From the IMG/VR virus record IMGVR_UViG_3300028786_000159, positions 1 to 21,702 of that record: a stretch of DNA of 21,702 nucleotides. One strand, given 5' to 3'. The notes below the pieces were generated by a model that saw only the letters and a list, made by a program, of their open reading frames with translations, had not been told where the DNA came from and did no database searches. The DNA is from a virus. The translations under genes and the position numbers were made by a program. Shown piece by piece: positions 8,307 to 15,632 of the stretch; position 1 is the stretch's first letter; every line of letters starts with the position of its first letter.

Positions 8307-8681
8307 ATGATCTACTTTGGTTGTGCATTGGTGGCGTTCTGGGTTGTCGGATTTTTCTACGGACGGTCCCGAGAAACGAACGCAGAGCCGGATGCTGGCA
8401 AGTCGGCAATCGATGGATGGATAACGCGACACGCCGAAGACCTGGCGCGCGCCATCTTCATCGTGAACGGTGTGTTGTGGACCTATGGAGTCTATTACTA
8501 CCCCGATGCCCCGATCAGGAGATGTGGCGACGGCTTTTGCGGGAAACACGGCCTCACACGCACGCTTGCAGAATTCCGATCATTTGAAAATTGGGAATCG
8601 GTATTCTTTTTTTCATTTTTCCTGAGCTTTCTGTTGGTACTTTATCTAAAGACGAAACTCCCTCCTGGTCGCAGAGGTTGA
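8307..8681 (+). CDS. Small membrane protein on the opposite strand
   Basis: The 124-aa product has three hydrophobic segments: residues 2-18 (YFGCALVAFWVVGFFYG), about 48-66 (AIFIVNGVLWTYGVYYY) and about 98-116 (SVFFFSFFLSFLLVLYL). A short soluble part carries two cysteines (RRCGDGFCGKHG). ATG 8307 has a GAGGA ribosome site three to four bases upstream. It converges on protein C (8754-9497) with a 72-base gap, so it may be C's partner encoded in the opposite direction, but that is only positional. No family is recognised. Confidence 0.55.
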   Translation: MIYFGCALVAFWVVGFFYGRSRETNAEPDAGKSAIDGWITRHAEDLARAIFIVNGVLWTYGVYYYPDAPIRRCGDGFCGKHGLTRTLAEFRSFENWESVFFFSFFLSFLLVLYLKTKLPPGRRG

Positions 8682-8753
8682 TGGCACCCGAATGCTGCAG
8701 CGTGGTGTCAAGTCGTCTCATGCAGGCGGCCTCGCTTCGGCAACCAGCGGCGA

Positions 8754-9497
8754 TCAACGATAAGCGTCAGGATTGTTTCGCATATAGTCTTGCAACAGGC
8801 CCAATAGCCCGCCGGGCGCCTGCGGCGATGTCGCTGACTGCGCCGGCTGCTGTGGGTAGTTCTCTGCAGAAGATTTCCAATCGCCCATTCCATTCCCAAG
8901 CGGATTTTCATAGCGCGAACTCAGGTATCTGATCGGTGGCACCGTGACCGGGCCTACGGTACCGACGCCGCTCGTCAAGGTTCTGGCAAATGGCGAAAGC
9001 TCATCGTGAGGTCCCATCGCGGGCGGGATCAAGTAGCTGGATATGAAATCGGCGACCTCTTGAAGAGTTGCAGTGTAAGTGCTGGCCGTGGAAGTCCCGA
9101 TCGACCCACTCAGGCCAGCGTCGATTGAGGAAACTCTGGCTTTGTCGAGCCGCGGAAGTTTGTTCTCAATGGGAACGCTGGAATTAAGCGACACAGATGG
9201 CAATATCGTCGAAACGTTCGAAGTTGTTCCGGCTCCAAGGGTGTCAGCCGAGGTCATTCCACCTCTCAGGTAGGTCACTCCGAAATTGAGTGGGCCCAGA
9301 GCGGGCCCCAAGGGAAAGCGCTCGACATTGCGCCCCCCGCCCCACATGCCGGTTACCGTGGCCGATGGCGCCTCAGGCGTGCCTGGATTCCAATAGTAGG
9401 TCCCGCCGAGTCCGAGGAGACCCAGTTTGGGAAATGACGGGGTGTAAGAAACATAAGCTCCGTCCGGCCAACGGATTCGATCTCTCTGTTCTGCCAT
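8754..9497 (-). CDS. Tail protein C with glycine-rich N-terminal domain
   Basis: The 247-aa product starts at ATG 9497 with GGAG seven bases upstream. Residues 1-100 are Gly/aromatic-rich with beta character (LGLLGLGGTYYWNPGTPE, MWGGGRNVERFPLGPALGP). Residues 100-170 are Ser/Thr-rich and include ATLQEVADFISSYLIPP. Then come a short IRYLSSRYENPLG block, reminiscent of the RYLSRR block in A, F and G, and the shared terminal block GGLLGLLQDYMRNN. There is no signal peptide or catalytic signature. It is separated from protein D by a small portal-gene fragment. Membership of the tail family is supported by the C-terminus; the N-terminal function is unknown. Confidence 0.65.
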   Translation of the reverse strand: MAEQRDRIRWPDGAYVSYTPSFPKLGLLGLGGTYYWNPGTPEAPSATVTGMWGGGRNVERFPLGPALGPLNFGVTYLRGGMTSADTLGAGTTSNVSTILPSVSLNSSVPIENKLPRLDKARVSSIDAGLSGSIGTSTASTYTATLQEVADFISSYLIPPAMGPHDELSPFARTLTSGVGTVGPVTVPPIRYLSSRYENPLGNGMGDWKSSAENYPQQPAQSATSPQAPGGLLGLLQDYMRNNPDAYR

Positions 9498-9582
9498 CGT
9501 CTTCTCCTGCGTCGCATCTTCTGGATGCTTGGCGGCTTCTTCTTGGGTCTATTCCCATATTTTTACGATCAGTTTCGCTGAA

Positions 9583-9646
9583 TCGTGCACTGTCTGCGCC
9601 ACGATCTTCATCGCACCATTCGACTCCACCATCGCCTGTGCCAATA
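9583..9646 (-). pseudogene. Small fragment of the portal gene between tail proteins D and C
   Basis: These 64 bases align without gaps to 12755-12818 of the portal N-terminal piece with 9 mismatches (about 86%). The minus strand encodes LAQAMVESNGAMKIVAQTVH, matching LVQAVTESNGAMKIVAHTVH of the portal. The matching segment is exactly where the portal gene is broken. Flanking sequence on both sides is unrelated. It is a leftover of recombination at the portal break, not a functional gene. Confidence 0.8.
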
Positions 9647-9721
9647 CTTCTTCTCCCAACTTTCCGCACAGGAACTACCGATACAATATGCGCAAACTAC
9701 GCTTCTGCAGTGTGTTCGGCT

Positions 9722-10168
9722 TCAGTCGCTAACCATTTTGTTGCGGCGCAGATATTCCTGCATCAGGCCCGGAAACCCGTCAGACGGAGTCCCGTCGGGA
9801 CTCGACGGATCGATGAGTCCAGCCCCCACCATCATGCCAAGAATGCCGCCGGGTTTTTCTTGCGCAGGAGTAGCAACGAACGGCGCGGACGAAGGTACCT
9901 GCGCCGGAGCCATGCTTAGGTAGGGCGGCCCGAACATCCACTCGGGTGGACGAGAGGGCGGATCAACTTCGATCGGGGGTGGCGGAAGCGGCGGCACGAT
10001 CGGAACCGGACTGTACGGGCCGTCATTTTTCGACGGCGCCGGCGGCGGAAGAAATTGCCACCAGGGAGGAGGCTGTGGCGGCCGCATGAGTTCATCTATC
10101 GTGGGAATCCTTACCTTCAGATCGCGACTCTTCGGGCTTGAATTAGGCTCGCCAATCGAACGCGACAT
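9722..10168 (-). CDS. Short tail protein D, mostly Pro-rich
   Basis: The 148-aa product starts at ATG 10168 after GAGGTCGCAAC. Almost all of it is Pro-rich and probably disordered (PPQPPPWWQFLPPPAPS, VPPLPPPPIEVDPPSRPPEW). It ends with GGILGMM, IDPSSPDGTPSDGFPGLMQ and EYLRRN, closely like the end of protein B (FDPSNSD, then GGLPGLFQEYLRNR). No effector domain is present in front of the tail, so it is either a tail-only protein or the remnant of a larger gene. A portal fragment follows within 76 bases. Confidence 0.65.
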   Translation of the reverse strand: MSRSIGEPNSSPKSRDLKVRIPTIDELMRPPQPPPWWQFLPPPAPSKNDGPYSPVPIVPPLPPPPIEVDPPSRPPEWMFGPPYLSMAPAQVPSSAPFVATPAQEKPGGILGMMVGAGLIDPSSPDGTPSDGFPGLMQEYLRRNKMVSD

Positions 10169-10465
10169 GTTGCGACCTCAAACTACAGGCTTATGAAAGC
10201 GCTCACGACGCGCTGGTTGTCGACAGGGGAACGCCTCGCGGCTTGTGCGGATTGAATAATCCGGTGGCAACCCATTCAAGGCGCGTCGGTTCATACCCCA
10301 TGATTCCGGTCCCGGTTTGAGAGCTTGCGTCACGTCCAAGCCGATCCTCTCAACCGACAAAATCAGACGAGAGCATTTCCGAGATTGTCCCGCTTACTGG
10401 ATATGCTGACGTGCCAAGAACGAGGCCAATCATCCTGTGAGAATTTGGCCGACGATCCAAGCAAC
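10169..10465. other. Intergenic stretch, nothing convincing
   Basis: About 300 bases between protein D and the secreted protein gene. A 60-codon minus ORF (10178-10360) has Arg-rich, shadow-like composition and no ribosome site. No repeat, terminator or RNA gene is evident. Confidence 0.3.
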
Positions 10466-10810
10466 TCAACGCTTGATTATCTCTGGTGGAAATGACTGAA
10501 GAGGACGGCCCGCGCAGGCATTGTCCCGCGCTTTTGCTGCCTCGCGGTAACGCTTCTCGAACTCCTCCAGCAAAACGCCCGAAACATTACACAGTTCGCG
10601 ATGATCGTTGGCGTACCGAAAGATATCACCCCATGCCGTAGAAAACCGCCTGTATGCTTCGCAGCGATTAGGAACGCCAGTCATTTGCTTTGCGGCCTCC
10701 GCAGCCTCACCGCGCAGCCGCGCCAATTCAGGGCAGTTCGTCTGTGCGTTGGCATCACTGCAAAAGCCGACCAGCGCGATCGTAGCAAAAGCCAGCATAC
10801 ACATCCGCAT
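10466..10810 (-). CDS. Small exported protein of a rhizobial type
   Basis: The predicted product is 114 aa. I chose ATG 10810 because GAGGAG lies seven bases upstream and the protein then begins with a clean signal peptide, MRMCMLAFATIALVGFCSDA followed by NAQ. The mature part is helical with spaced cysteines (TNCPEL, NRCEAYRRF, RELCNVSG, NACAGRP) and ends QSFPPEIIKR. I recall similar short proteins as common, often multicopy, hypotheticals in Bradyrhizobium, with no known function. It lies between the toxin-antitoxin operon and protein D. Four cysteines suggest disulfides in the periplasm. Confidence 0.7.
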   Translation of the reverse strand: MRMCMLAFATIALVGFCSDANAQTNCPELARLRGEAAEAAKQMTGVPNRCEAYRRFSTAWGDIFRYANDHRELCNVSGVLLEEFEKRYREAAKARDNACAGRPLQSFPPEIIKR

Positions 10811-10899
10811 TACAGAACTCCTCGGACCGATCGCGCCGCCGCGCCCCCGATCACATCGCCGCAACGCACGTCAGGGCGGCGTTCGGCAAAGATGAATTG

Positions 10900-11385
10900 C
10901 TATTTTGGGGCTATGACGATGCTACCGACCTTATATCGGTTGCCTCCGATGTCGGCGCGCACCTTAATTTGACCGGGCTGTTTTATTTGAAGCGCCTGAA
11001 AGCCCATGTTCGCAAACGAACGAACAAACTCTCGCTGCTCCTCTGGAATACCGGCGCTATTGGAGAGAGCCGCAGCGTGCTTGATATAATCTCCGGGAGC
11101 AGCCTCGTTTGTTTCTGCCACTATCGACGCTTCGTCGGACGAAGCGTCGTCCGGGTCACCGGGGAGATAAATTCTGTAAGTGATTTTGGGATCAAAAACA
11201 TGGACCCGCTGTGAAATCGTTATCGCGAACGAAAACGTAGGCAATAAAAATGGGAACGGTACATGAATGGTCATCACGCCTTGGTAGACGCCTATATGGA
11301 TGAGCTTTCCAGTCGATTCAATTCGAGTGTCATCGCAGAATACGGTGGCGCCGTACACATCGGGAGAATCAACCAGATTGGCCAT
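10900..11385 (-). CDS. DUF6941-like protein, third gene of the toxin-antitoxin operon
   Basis: The predicted protein is 161 aa, starting MANLVDSPDVYGATVFCDD. ATG 11385 shares one base with the antitoxin stop (TGATG) and has GGAGG seven bases upstream. The FCDDTR, then GKLIHIGVYQGVMTIHVPFP pattern followed by an LP-x-F-x-F-AI strand is what I associate with the DUF6941 family, a small beta-sandwich-like domain of unknown function. No catalytic residues are apparent. Tight coupling to the XRE gene suggests a role linked to that system, such as a chaperone, a second regulator or a cargo protein, but nothing in the sequence decides this. Confidence 0.65.
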   Translation of the reverse strand: MANLVDSPDVYGATVFCDDTRIESTGKLIHIGVYQGVMTIHVPFPFLLPTFSFAITISQRVHVFDPKITYRIYLPGDPDDASSDEASIVAETNEAAPGDYIKHAAALSNSAGIPEEQREFVRSFANMGFQALQIKQPGQIKVRADIGGNRYKVGSIVIAPK

Positions 11386-11810
11386 CAAGCAGCCTCCGAC
11401 GAGGCAATACCCAACCCGACGGATGCGCCCGGAGGTTTGCGCGTTACCTTTACAGGCTGCGGCGATACGCCAGAAGTTGCTATAGGAGCCTTCGTAGGCG
11501 CAGATTGAGGGCCGCTTGCGCCATAGACATTCCCGTGCTCGTCAATAGCTTGCACCCGGAGCGTAAGCTTAAGAGCATGCGCTATCGCAGCAATGGTATT
11601 GATGGTCCAATTTGGATCCCCTTTGAACCATCGCGAAACCTCGTGTTTGGAAGAGCCAACCGCTTTAGCAAAGGAAATAAGAGTAAGGCCGCTCTTCTTC
11701 CTGTCTGATATGACAGCCCAAAACATGCTCACAAAGGCAGAGCGAAGCATGGCCCGGTAATAGGCCCTCTCGAATTTCGGATCGTCGGTTTTAGAACGGT
11801 TCGTCGGCAT
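11385..11810 (-). CDS. XRE-family helix-turn-helix regulator, probable antitoxin
   Basis: The 141-aa product has a Cro/CI-type helix-turn-helix at about residues 40-80 (GLTLISFAKAVGSSKHEVSR, then WFKGDPNWTINTIAAIAHAL). A Pro/Ala-rich disordered C-terminus follows, which could be the toxin-neutralising part. ATG 11810 lies inside the end of the toxin gene (20-base overlap) with GGAG nine bases upstream. The order toxin then XRE antitoxin is that of HigBA-type systems. A palindrome at 12312-12327 upstream of the toxin is a plausible operator for it. Confidence 0.75.
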   Translation of the reverse strand: MPTNRSKTDDPKFERAYYRAMLRSAFVSMFWAVISDRKKSGLTLISFAKAVGSSKHEVSRWFKGDPNWTINTIAAIAHALKLTLRVQAIDEHGNVYGASGPQSAPTKAPIATSGVSPQPVKVTRKPPGASVGLGIASSEAA

Positions 11811-12285
11811 CTCTAACTACTCCACTAAGGTAACCTGAAAACCAATCGCCGCTATGTGCGACTTTCGTTCCGAACAAAGCGTCCCAGTCGTCGATGATTT
11901 GTTCGGATGCTTTTTCATACTCGTTGAAAAGCTTATGTTTGTCCCACCCGCGCAATAAGATCAGATGGTCTTTCTGATAGAACCTTCCGAGTAGTCGCCA
12001 GCCCGGCACTGGACGGCGAAGACAAAAACTCCAAACCTCGTCGAATCCCTCAAGCTTCTCCAGGTCCGGTCGAACTTTGTTTTTCTTCCGGCTTACCGTG
12101 ACGTATTGTCCTGCGCAAAAGATGCCGATCATCTTTTCTGCTTCGACCGCCGGGAACATGCCATATGCAGTCCGGCCGTCTAGGAGGTCCGCAACTTCGG
12201 TGCTCACCGATAGCCGTCGAATGGGTTCGCCTAAAGGGCGAATGGGCCTTCGCTCCACTATCGTTAGTGGCACCCCGCGCTCCAA
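11791..12285 (-). CDS. RelE/HigB-like toxin of a type II toxin-antitoxin pair
   Basis: The product is up to 164 aa. The centre carries DEVWSFCLRRPVPGWRLLGR, FYQKDHLILLRGWDKHKLF, and then an Ile-Ile-Asp-Asp-Trp helix. This resembles the RelE/ParE/HigB-like fold (a strand with E-x-R/L, then a GWRxxGRF strand), whose members usually cut mRNA at the ribosome. The N-terminal extension of about 50 residues is long for the family. The start is uncertain: TTG 12285 opens the ORF without a good ribosome site, and a GTG lies a few codons later, beside an inverted repeat at 12255-12270. The downstream 20-base overlap with the XRE gene supports a co-transcribed pair. Confidence 0.65.
   Translation of the reverse strand: MERGVPLTIVERRPIRPLGEPIRRLSVSTEVADLLDGRTAYGMFPAVEAEKMIGIFCAGQYVTVSRKKNKVRPDLEKLEGFDEVWSFCLRRPVPGWRLLGRFYQKDHLILLRGWDKHKLFNEYEKASEQIIDDWDALFGTKVAHSGDWFSGYLSGVVRDADEPF
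12255..12270. promoter_or_regulatory. Inverted repeat at the toxin start
   Basis: CCACTA and TAGTGG flank a 4-base loop. It falls in the first codons of the toxin ORF if TTG 12285 is used, which may mean translation starts later and this is a second operator or a 5' hairpin. Confidence 0.35.
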
Positions 12286-12311
12286 AGTAGTGAGGTTGTG
12301 TTAAAAGTCAA

Positions 12312-12327
12312 CTTACGGTCCCGTAAG
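12312..12327. promoter_or_regulatory. Palindromic operator candidate for the toxin-antitoxin operon
   Basis: CTTACGG and CCGTAAG form a perfect 7-base inverted repeat around TC, 27 bases upstream of the toxin ORF. On the minus strand TTGACT directly follows it and a TACTTT lies 16 bases further, so the palindrome abuts a plausible promoter. This is the usual place for autorepression by an XRE antitoxin. Confidence 0.5.
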
Positions 12328-12348
12328 AAATTGAGCTAGTTAGCGCTG

Positions 12349-12507
12349 ATGGCAAAGGATTCCGACAGTTGCAGTCCGAAAGAAGCCTAAGAGCGGTTCG
12401 TGGCGGCTCTCCGTGGTTCAAAGGTCATCGGCCATAGGCCTATGACTGGTATTCCGAAGAGACGGGTAGCGAAGAAGGCCAAGGCAAAGACGAAGCCCGG
12501 CAAGTGA
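12349..12507 (+). pseudogene. Small basic protein gene interrupted by an in-frame stop
   Basis: From ATG 12349 the frame reads MAKDSDSCSPKEA, then TAA at 12388-12390, then in the same frame ERFVAALRGSKVIGH, RPMTGIPKRRVAKKA and a Lys-rich end to TGA 12505-12507. The two parts read as one 52-codon protein of a type I recall as short rhizobial hypotheticals (start MAKD, SPKEA, middle ALRG, Lys/Arg-rich end). A single nonsense change would explain the break. No good ribosome site precedes the ATG. Function unknown. Confidence 0.45.
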
Positions 12508-12639
12508 GCCGTTCCGCCTTGGTTGCATTGCAGAAGGACCACAGCCTAGCTCGTTCGCCGGAATTTGACGAATCGTACTTTTGGCTTTGCCTGCTTTGAG
12601 CGCCAGCGCAGGAAGGGGCTCATGCGGGAATAATCGACA

Positions 12640-12654
12640 GAACAAAACACGAAC
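12640..12654. promoter_or_regulatory. LexA-type SOS box
   Basis: GAAC-AAAACAC-GAAC is an exact GAAC-N7-GAAC direct repeat, the LexA operator form known from alphaproteobacteria such as Rhizobium and Rhodobacter. On the minus strand TTGACT lies immediately before it, so the box would sit over a promoter spacer and fire toward the toxin-antitoxin side. No intact SOS gene follows within a few hundred bases; only a 25-codon basic ORF is present. Confidence 0.5.
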
Positions 12655-12720
12655 AAAGTCAACTTTAGTGGCGTCCGTTTGGACGATCGGTCGCCGGGAT
12701 GATGAGAGCTGCGCGTCAAC

Positions 12721-13290
12721 TCATCGCGTTCGATTTTTCGCGAGCTCCGCAGGCTCGTGCACCGTGTGCGCCACGATCTTCATCGCACCATTGGACTCAG
12801 TCACCGCTTGTACCAATAGCGCGAACTGGTCGTCGGTCAGGTCGTAGTAGGTCTCGCGGCTTTCCTCCTCGCGCTCCTCCCACCACACTTTGACGATGCC
12901 GACCTTCGACAGCAGTGCATCCTTGATGAAGGAATAGAGGACCATGAAGCCCGGGTTCTGCTGCATGAAGACGTGGTTGACGTAGTCGGTCTCCTGCTGT
13001 GCCGCGGCTTCGTCCTCGGGGCCGACAGGCTCGAACCGCACCACCTCGTCGGCGCCCGCAAAAATATCCATCAATGATGGCATCAAGCCCTCGATGGTGT
13101 CGGCGACATCGGTCGAGACCGCGCGCGAGCGGCCGTCCTGCGCCGGCATGTCCTTGGCCATATCGCCGAGATAATAATTCATCGCGTCGGCACGCTCCTC
13201 CATCAGCCGCGCCGCCGAGATCGCGGCAAGCGCATTGGCCTTCTCGGAGGCGAGCATGGATTTGAGATCGGAGACGGGCATTTTGGGCAT
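12721..13290 (-). pseudogene. Phage portal protein, N-terminal third (gene split)
   Basis: The 189-aa product starts MPKMPVSDLKSMLASEKANA at ATG 13290 (a second ATG lies three codons later). It shows the classic opening of podovirus/P22-like portals: a helical N-terminus with AMNYYLGDMAKDMPAQDGRS, VADTIEGLMPSLMDIFAG, TDYVNHVFMQQNPGF and KVGIVKVWWEERE. It ends in AHTVHE followed by an unrelated 10-residue tail and a stop at 12721, where foreign DNA begins (about 12745). The rest of the portal resumes at 5719. Protein E ends 68 bases upstream, in the position where the large terminase would normally adjoin. Confidence 0.85.
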
Positions 13291-13358
13291 GGTGAGTGTC
13301 TCGCTTGGTGAATAAACGGAGCTAAAGGCTGAGCCTTGCGGGCAAACGAAGAAGGGCC

Positions 13359-14393
13359 TTACCGCTTCTTGTCCCATTCGGGACGTCGAAGCAGGCTCCA
13401 GGCCCAGTCCTCGTTACCGGTGTTAGACGGGATCGGCAGCGGAAACAGATAGTCCGGCATCGGCTGTCCGGTGACGAGACCGAGCGGACGGCCTGCCTGC
13501 GGTGGCGGCGCCATCTGCTGATTGGGTGCAAGCGGAGCGCTGACTCCGGATGACGAAACCCAGTTTCCGAAGCGGTCGCCAAAGGAAGCAGGACCATCCG
13601 CTGGATTAATCTGATTTGGCACCGTGGCCGGAGCAGTTGGATCGAACCCGGCGAGATCTTGCTTTCTGGCGGGCATCCTGACCAACCGCCGAACGTTTTT
13701 GCTGCTATCAGCAGGCACCGCCTCTTCCGACGGCGGCCCAAAGGATCGCGTTTCGTAGAGCGGCCGGGAGGAAGTGGCAGAGCCGGGCGCGAATTGTCCG
13801 CCGGTGCCGAAAGGCATGGAAGTGTCGGCGCCCATTGGTGTTGCCGCGACGTTGCCAGAAGTTTCGTCGACGCGGCGAAGATACCGCTGATGCTCGTTCA
13901 GGAATGCGGGTGGAGCCGGGTTGGGATCGACACGTCCCTGTTGATCCCAATAGGCACTCGGGTCCAGGAGATTGCCCGCCGAATCCTTCAATTGGTAGTG
14001 GACGTGTTGCGGACCTTTCTTGGGTTCCTTCTTGTTTACACCCGTATTGCCCATCGTCCCGATCAATTGGCCTGCAACTACGGGATCGCCGACCGTAACA
14101 TGCCGAGTATGGGAATGAATAATTTCGTGCGTGAACCCATTCGCGTCCCTGATTGCGATTCTACCGTCAGCGCCCTCGCCTGCATTTGTCACAACGCCGG
14201 CTACAGGCGATCGCAACGCCGGGTGCGCAAGATTGATCCCCCTTTGCCCGGGGACCTTATAGTTGAAGTCGACGCCACCGTGCGGGTTACTTGAACCGGG
14301 TGGCCTGTCTGTCGCTCCGTAAGCACTTGTCGTGTGGGGTGGCACGCCGGCGATCGGGGGAAGCACCCGTCGCATGATATCTTGCCACGACAT
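13359..14393 (-). CDS. Effector-like M23 metallopeptidase with shared tail (protein E)
   Basis: This 344-aa protein has an M23 domain in the first 150 residues: NPHGGVDFNY (H38, D42), IIHSHT (H93, H95) and QHVHYQL (H130, H132), the complete zinc and catalytic histidine set. Residues 160-344 are a shared-type tail: STGGRFAP-like GTGGQFAPGS, RPLYETRS, a degenerate VRRLVRMPARKQD block, FGDRFGN, and RPLGLVTGQPMPDY. It ends DWAWSLLRRPEW, close to the DWLTPWLRS end of protein F. ATG 14393 has GGAGAAAAGG three bases upstream. No intact partner lies upstream in the same direction; a frameshifted ORF remnant (14408-14581) and a divergent exported protein are the candidates. A peptidoglycan target is likely. 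Confidence 0.85.
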   Translation of the reverse strand: MSWQDIMRRVLPPIAGVPPHTTSAYGATDRPPGSSNPHGGVDFNYKVPGQRGINLAHPALRSPVAGVVTNAGEGADGRIAIRDANGFTHEIIHSHTRHVTVGDPVVAGQLIGTMGNTGVNKKEPKKGPQHVHYQLKDSAGNLLDPSAYWDQQGRVDPNPAPPAFLNEHQRYLRRVDETSGNVAATPMGADTSMPFGTGGQFAPGSATSSRPLYETRSFGPPSEEAVPADSSKNVRRLVRMPARKQDLAGFDPTAPATVPNQINPADGPASFGDRFGNWVSSSGVSAPLAPNQQMAPPPQAGRPLGLVTGQPMPDYLFPLPIPSNTGNEDWAWSLLRRPEWDKKR

Positions 14394-14407
14394 ACCTTTT
14401 CTCCATT

Positions 14408-14581
14408 AGCTGATGTGCCGCGCAGAATGATCGAGCACGCCGTTAAACATACGGTCGAAGGGAATATGGATCGTCTCGGAGAGGTCGCCGTTCGCCGCAA
14501 GCGTTGCTCAACCTCAAGATGACTGTTATCTTCGTTGGGTACGTCAATTCCGAAGAGATCGCACAACACATTGACGTTCAA
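14408..14581 (-). pseudogene. Possible frameshifted small ORF upstream of protein E
   Basis: From TTG 14581 the minus strand reads NVNVLCDLFGIDVPNEDNSH, then LEVEQ. A coherent continuation, AANGDLSETIHIPFDRMFNG followed by VLDHSARHIS and a stop near 14408, is in another frame. Together they would make a protein of about 58 aa ending just before the ribosome site of protein E, the position of the partner gene in other modules. Support is only this arrangement; it could be chance. Confidence 0.3.
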
Positions 14582-14600
14582 TAGTCTCAGGAGTTCTTTC

Positions 14601-15566
14601 TTGAACCGAAAAAGGTACTCTCAAGCTGCAATACATGTCGGTGTAGCGCTTACTCTACTGAGCGCGACGGCATCGGCCTTCGCACAAGACAGCATGAAGC
14701 CGTCGACGGAAAAGAAATGGAGGCCCGCAACTGGATACTACGCGAGTCCGGGCAAAGAGTTCGATTCTGATTGCCGAAAAGAGTATGGCGTCTTCAACGT
14801 TGATCTTCCCAAGAAATCGGTCAGCGGATTCGAGTGGAGCTGCGAAATCAACAAGCTTGCGGATACTGCTCCCGGCGCCATCAAACTTAATATGACCTGC
14901 GATGACCTCAATATGCCGGCTTCTGCAGGCCCGAACTCCCAGGAGCGGTCATTCAAGGAAGTCATGCTACTCGAACGGACCAACGGGAAATCGATGTTCG
15001 TCAGGAAGACGATAAACGGAAAATTCAAAGGTCCCAATTGGCAGGCCGACTTCTGCCCGGAAGATGTGCAACGCGCATATATCGATGCAGAAAAGCAACA
15101 AGAGGAAGCGAGCAAATACAAGGTTCCGGAACAGCTCCTGAGCCCGAACCAATGGCGACCAAAGGACGGCATCTATGCCAACGTCGGCCCGGATTTCGCC
15201 GACCGCTGCGCAAAGTCGGGTGACGTCACTCTCAACCTAACGGAGGGCTCGATCGTGAGCGGCAAGATCGAATGCAAGGCCGTCGGGTTGATGAACACGG
15301 GACGAGCAGAATTTTCGATGGTCATGACCTGCCCTCAACCTGCAGGAAAGCAAGCCTCGAAAAAGAAAGGCGTAGACACCAACCCCCGTGGACTCGCGAA
15401 TCCCGAAAGCTCAAGCGCGGACGCCATCCGGATGAAAAGAATAGACGACAACACGTTTCATATGCAGAAAACGGTAGATAAGAAATTCAAGGACGAGGGT
15501 GGAGCGGTCGCCTATTGTCCTGAAGAAGCGCAGCGCGCTTATGCAGCGAAGAAAGTGAAAAACTAG
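14601..15566 (+). CDS. Exported protein with two cysteine-containing repeats
   Basis: The product is 321 aa, starting at TTG 14601, chosen because AGGAG lies seven bases upstream and the protein then begins with a textbook signal peptide (MNRKRYSQ, a hydrophobic core, then ATASAFAQ). The mature protein has two repeats of about 125 residues (40-161 and 185-314). Each starts WRPxxGxYA and ends FCPEDVQRAY or YCPEEAQRAY. Four cysteines match between repeats (58/203, 81/225, 100/244, 152/306), suggesting two disulfides per repeat. It diverges from protein E and may protect the periplasm from it, by position only. No named family is recognised. Confidence 0.75.
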   Translation: MNRKRYSQAAIHVGVALTLLSATASAFAQDSMKPSTEKKWRPATGYYASPGKEFDSDCRKEYGVFNVDLPKKSVSGFEWSCEINKLADTAPGAIKLNMTCDDLNMPASAGPNSQERSFKEVMLLERTNGKSMFVRKTINGKFKGPNWQADFCPEDVQRAYIDAEKQQEEASKYKVPEQLLSPNQWRPKDGIYANVGPDFADRCAKSGDVTLNLTEGSIVSGKIECKAVGLMNTGRAEFSMVMTCPQPAGKQASKKKGVDTNPRGLANPESSSADAIRMKRIDDNTFHMQKTVDKKFKDEGGAVAYCPEEAQRAYAAKKVKN

Positions 15567-15632
15567 GCACAGCCCGCGATCCTGGCATCCGTTAGTAATG
15601 CCCCTCTTCCGTCGACAAAACACGAGGATAAA

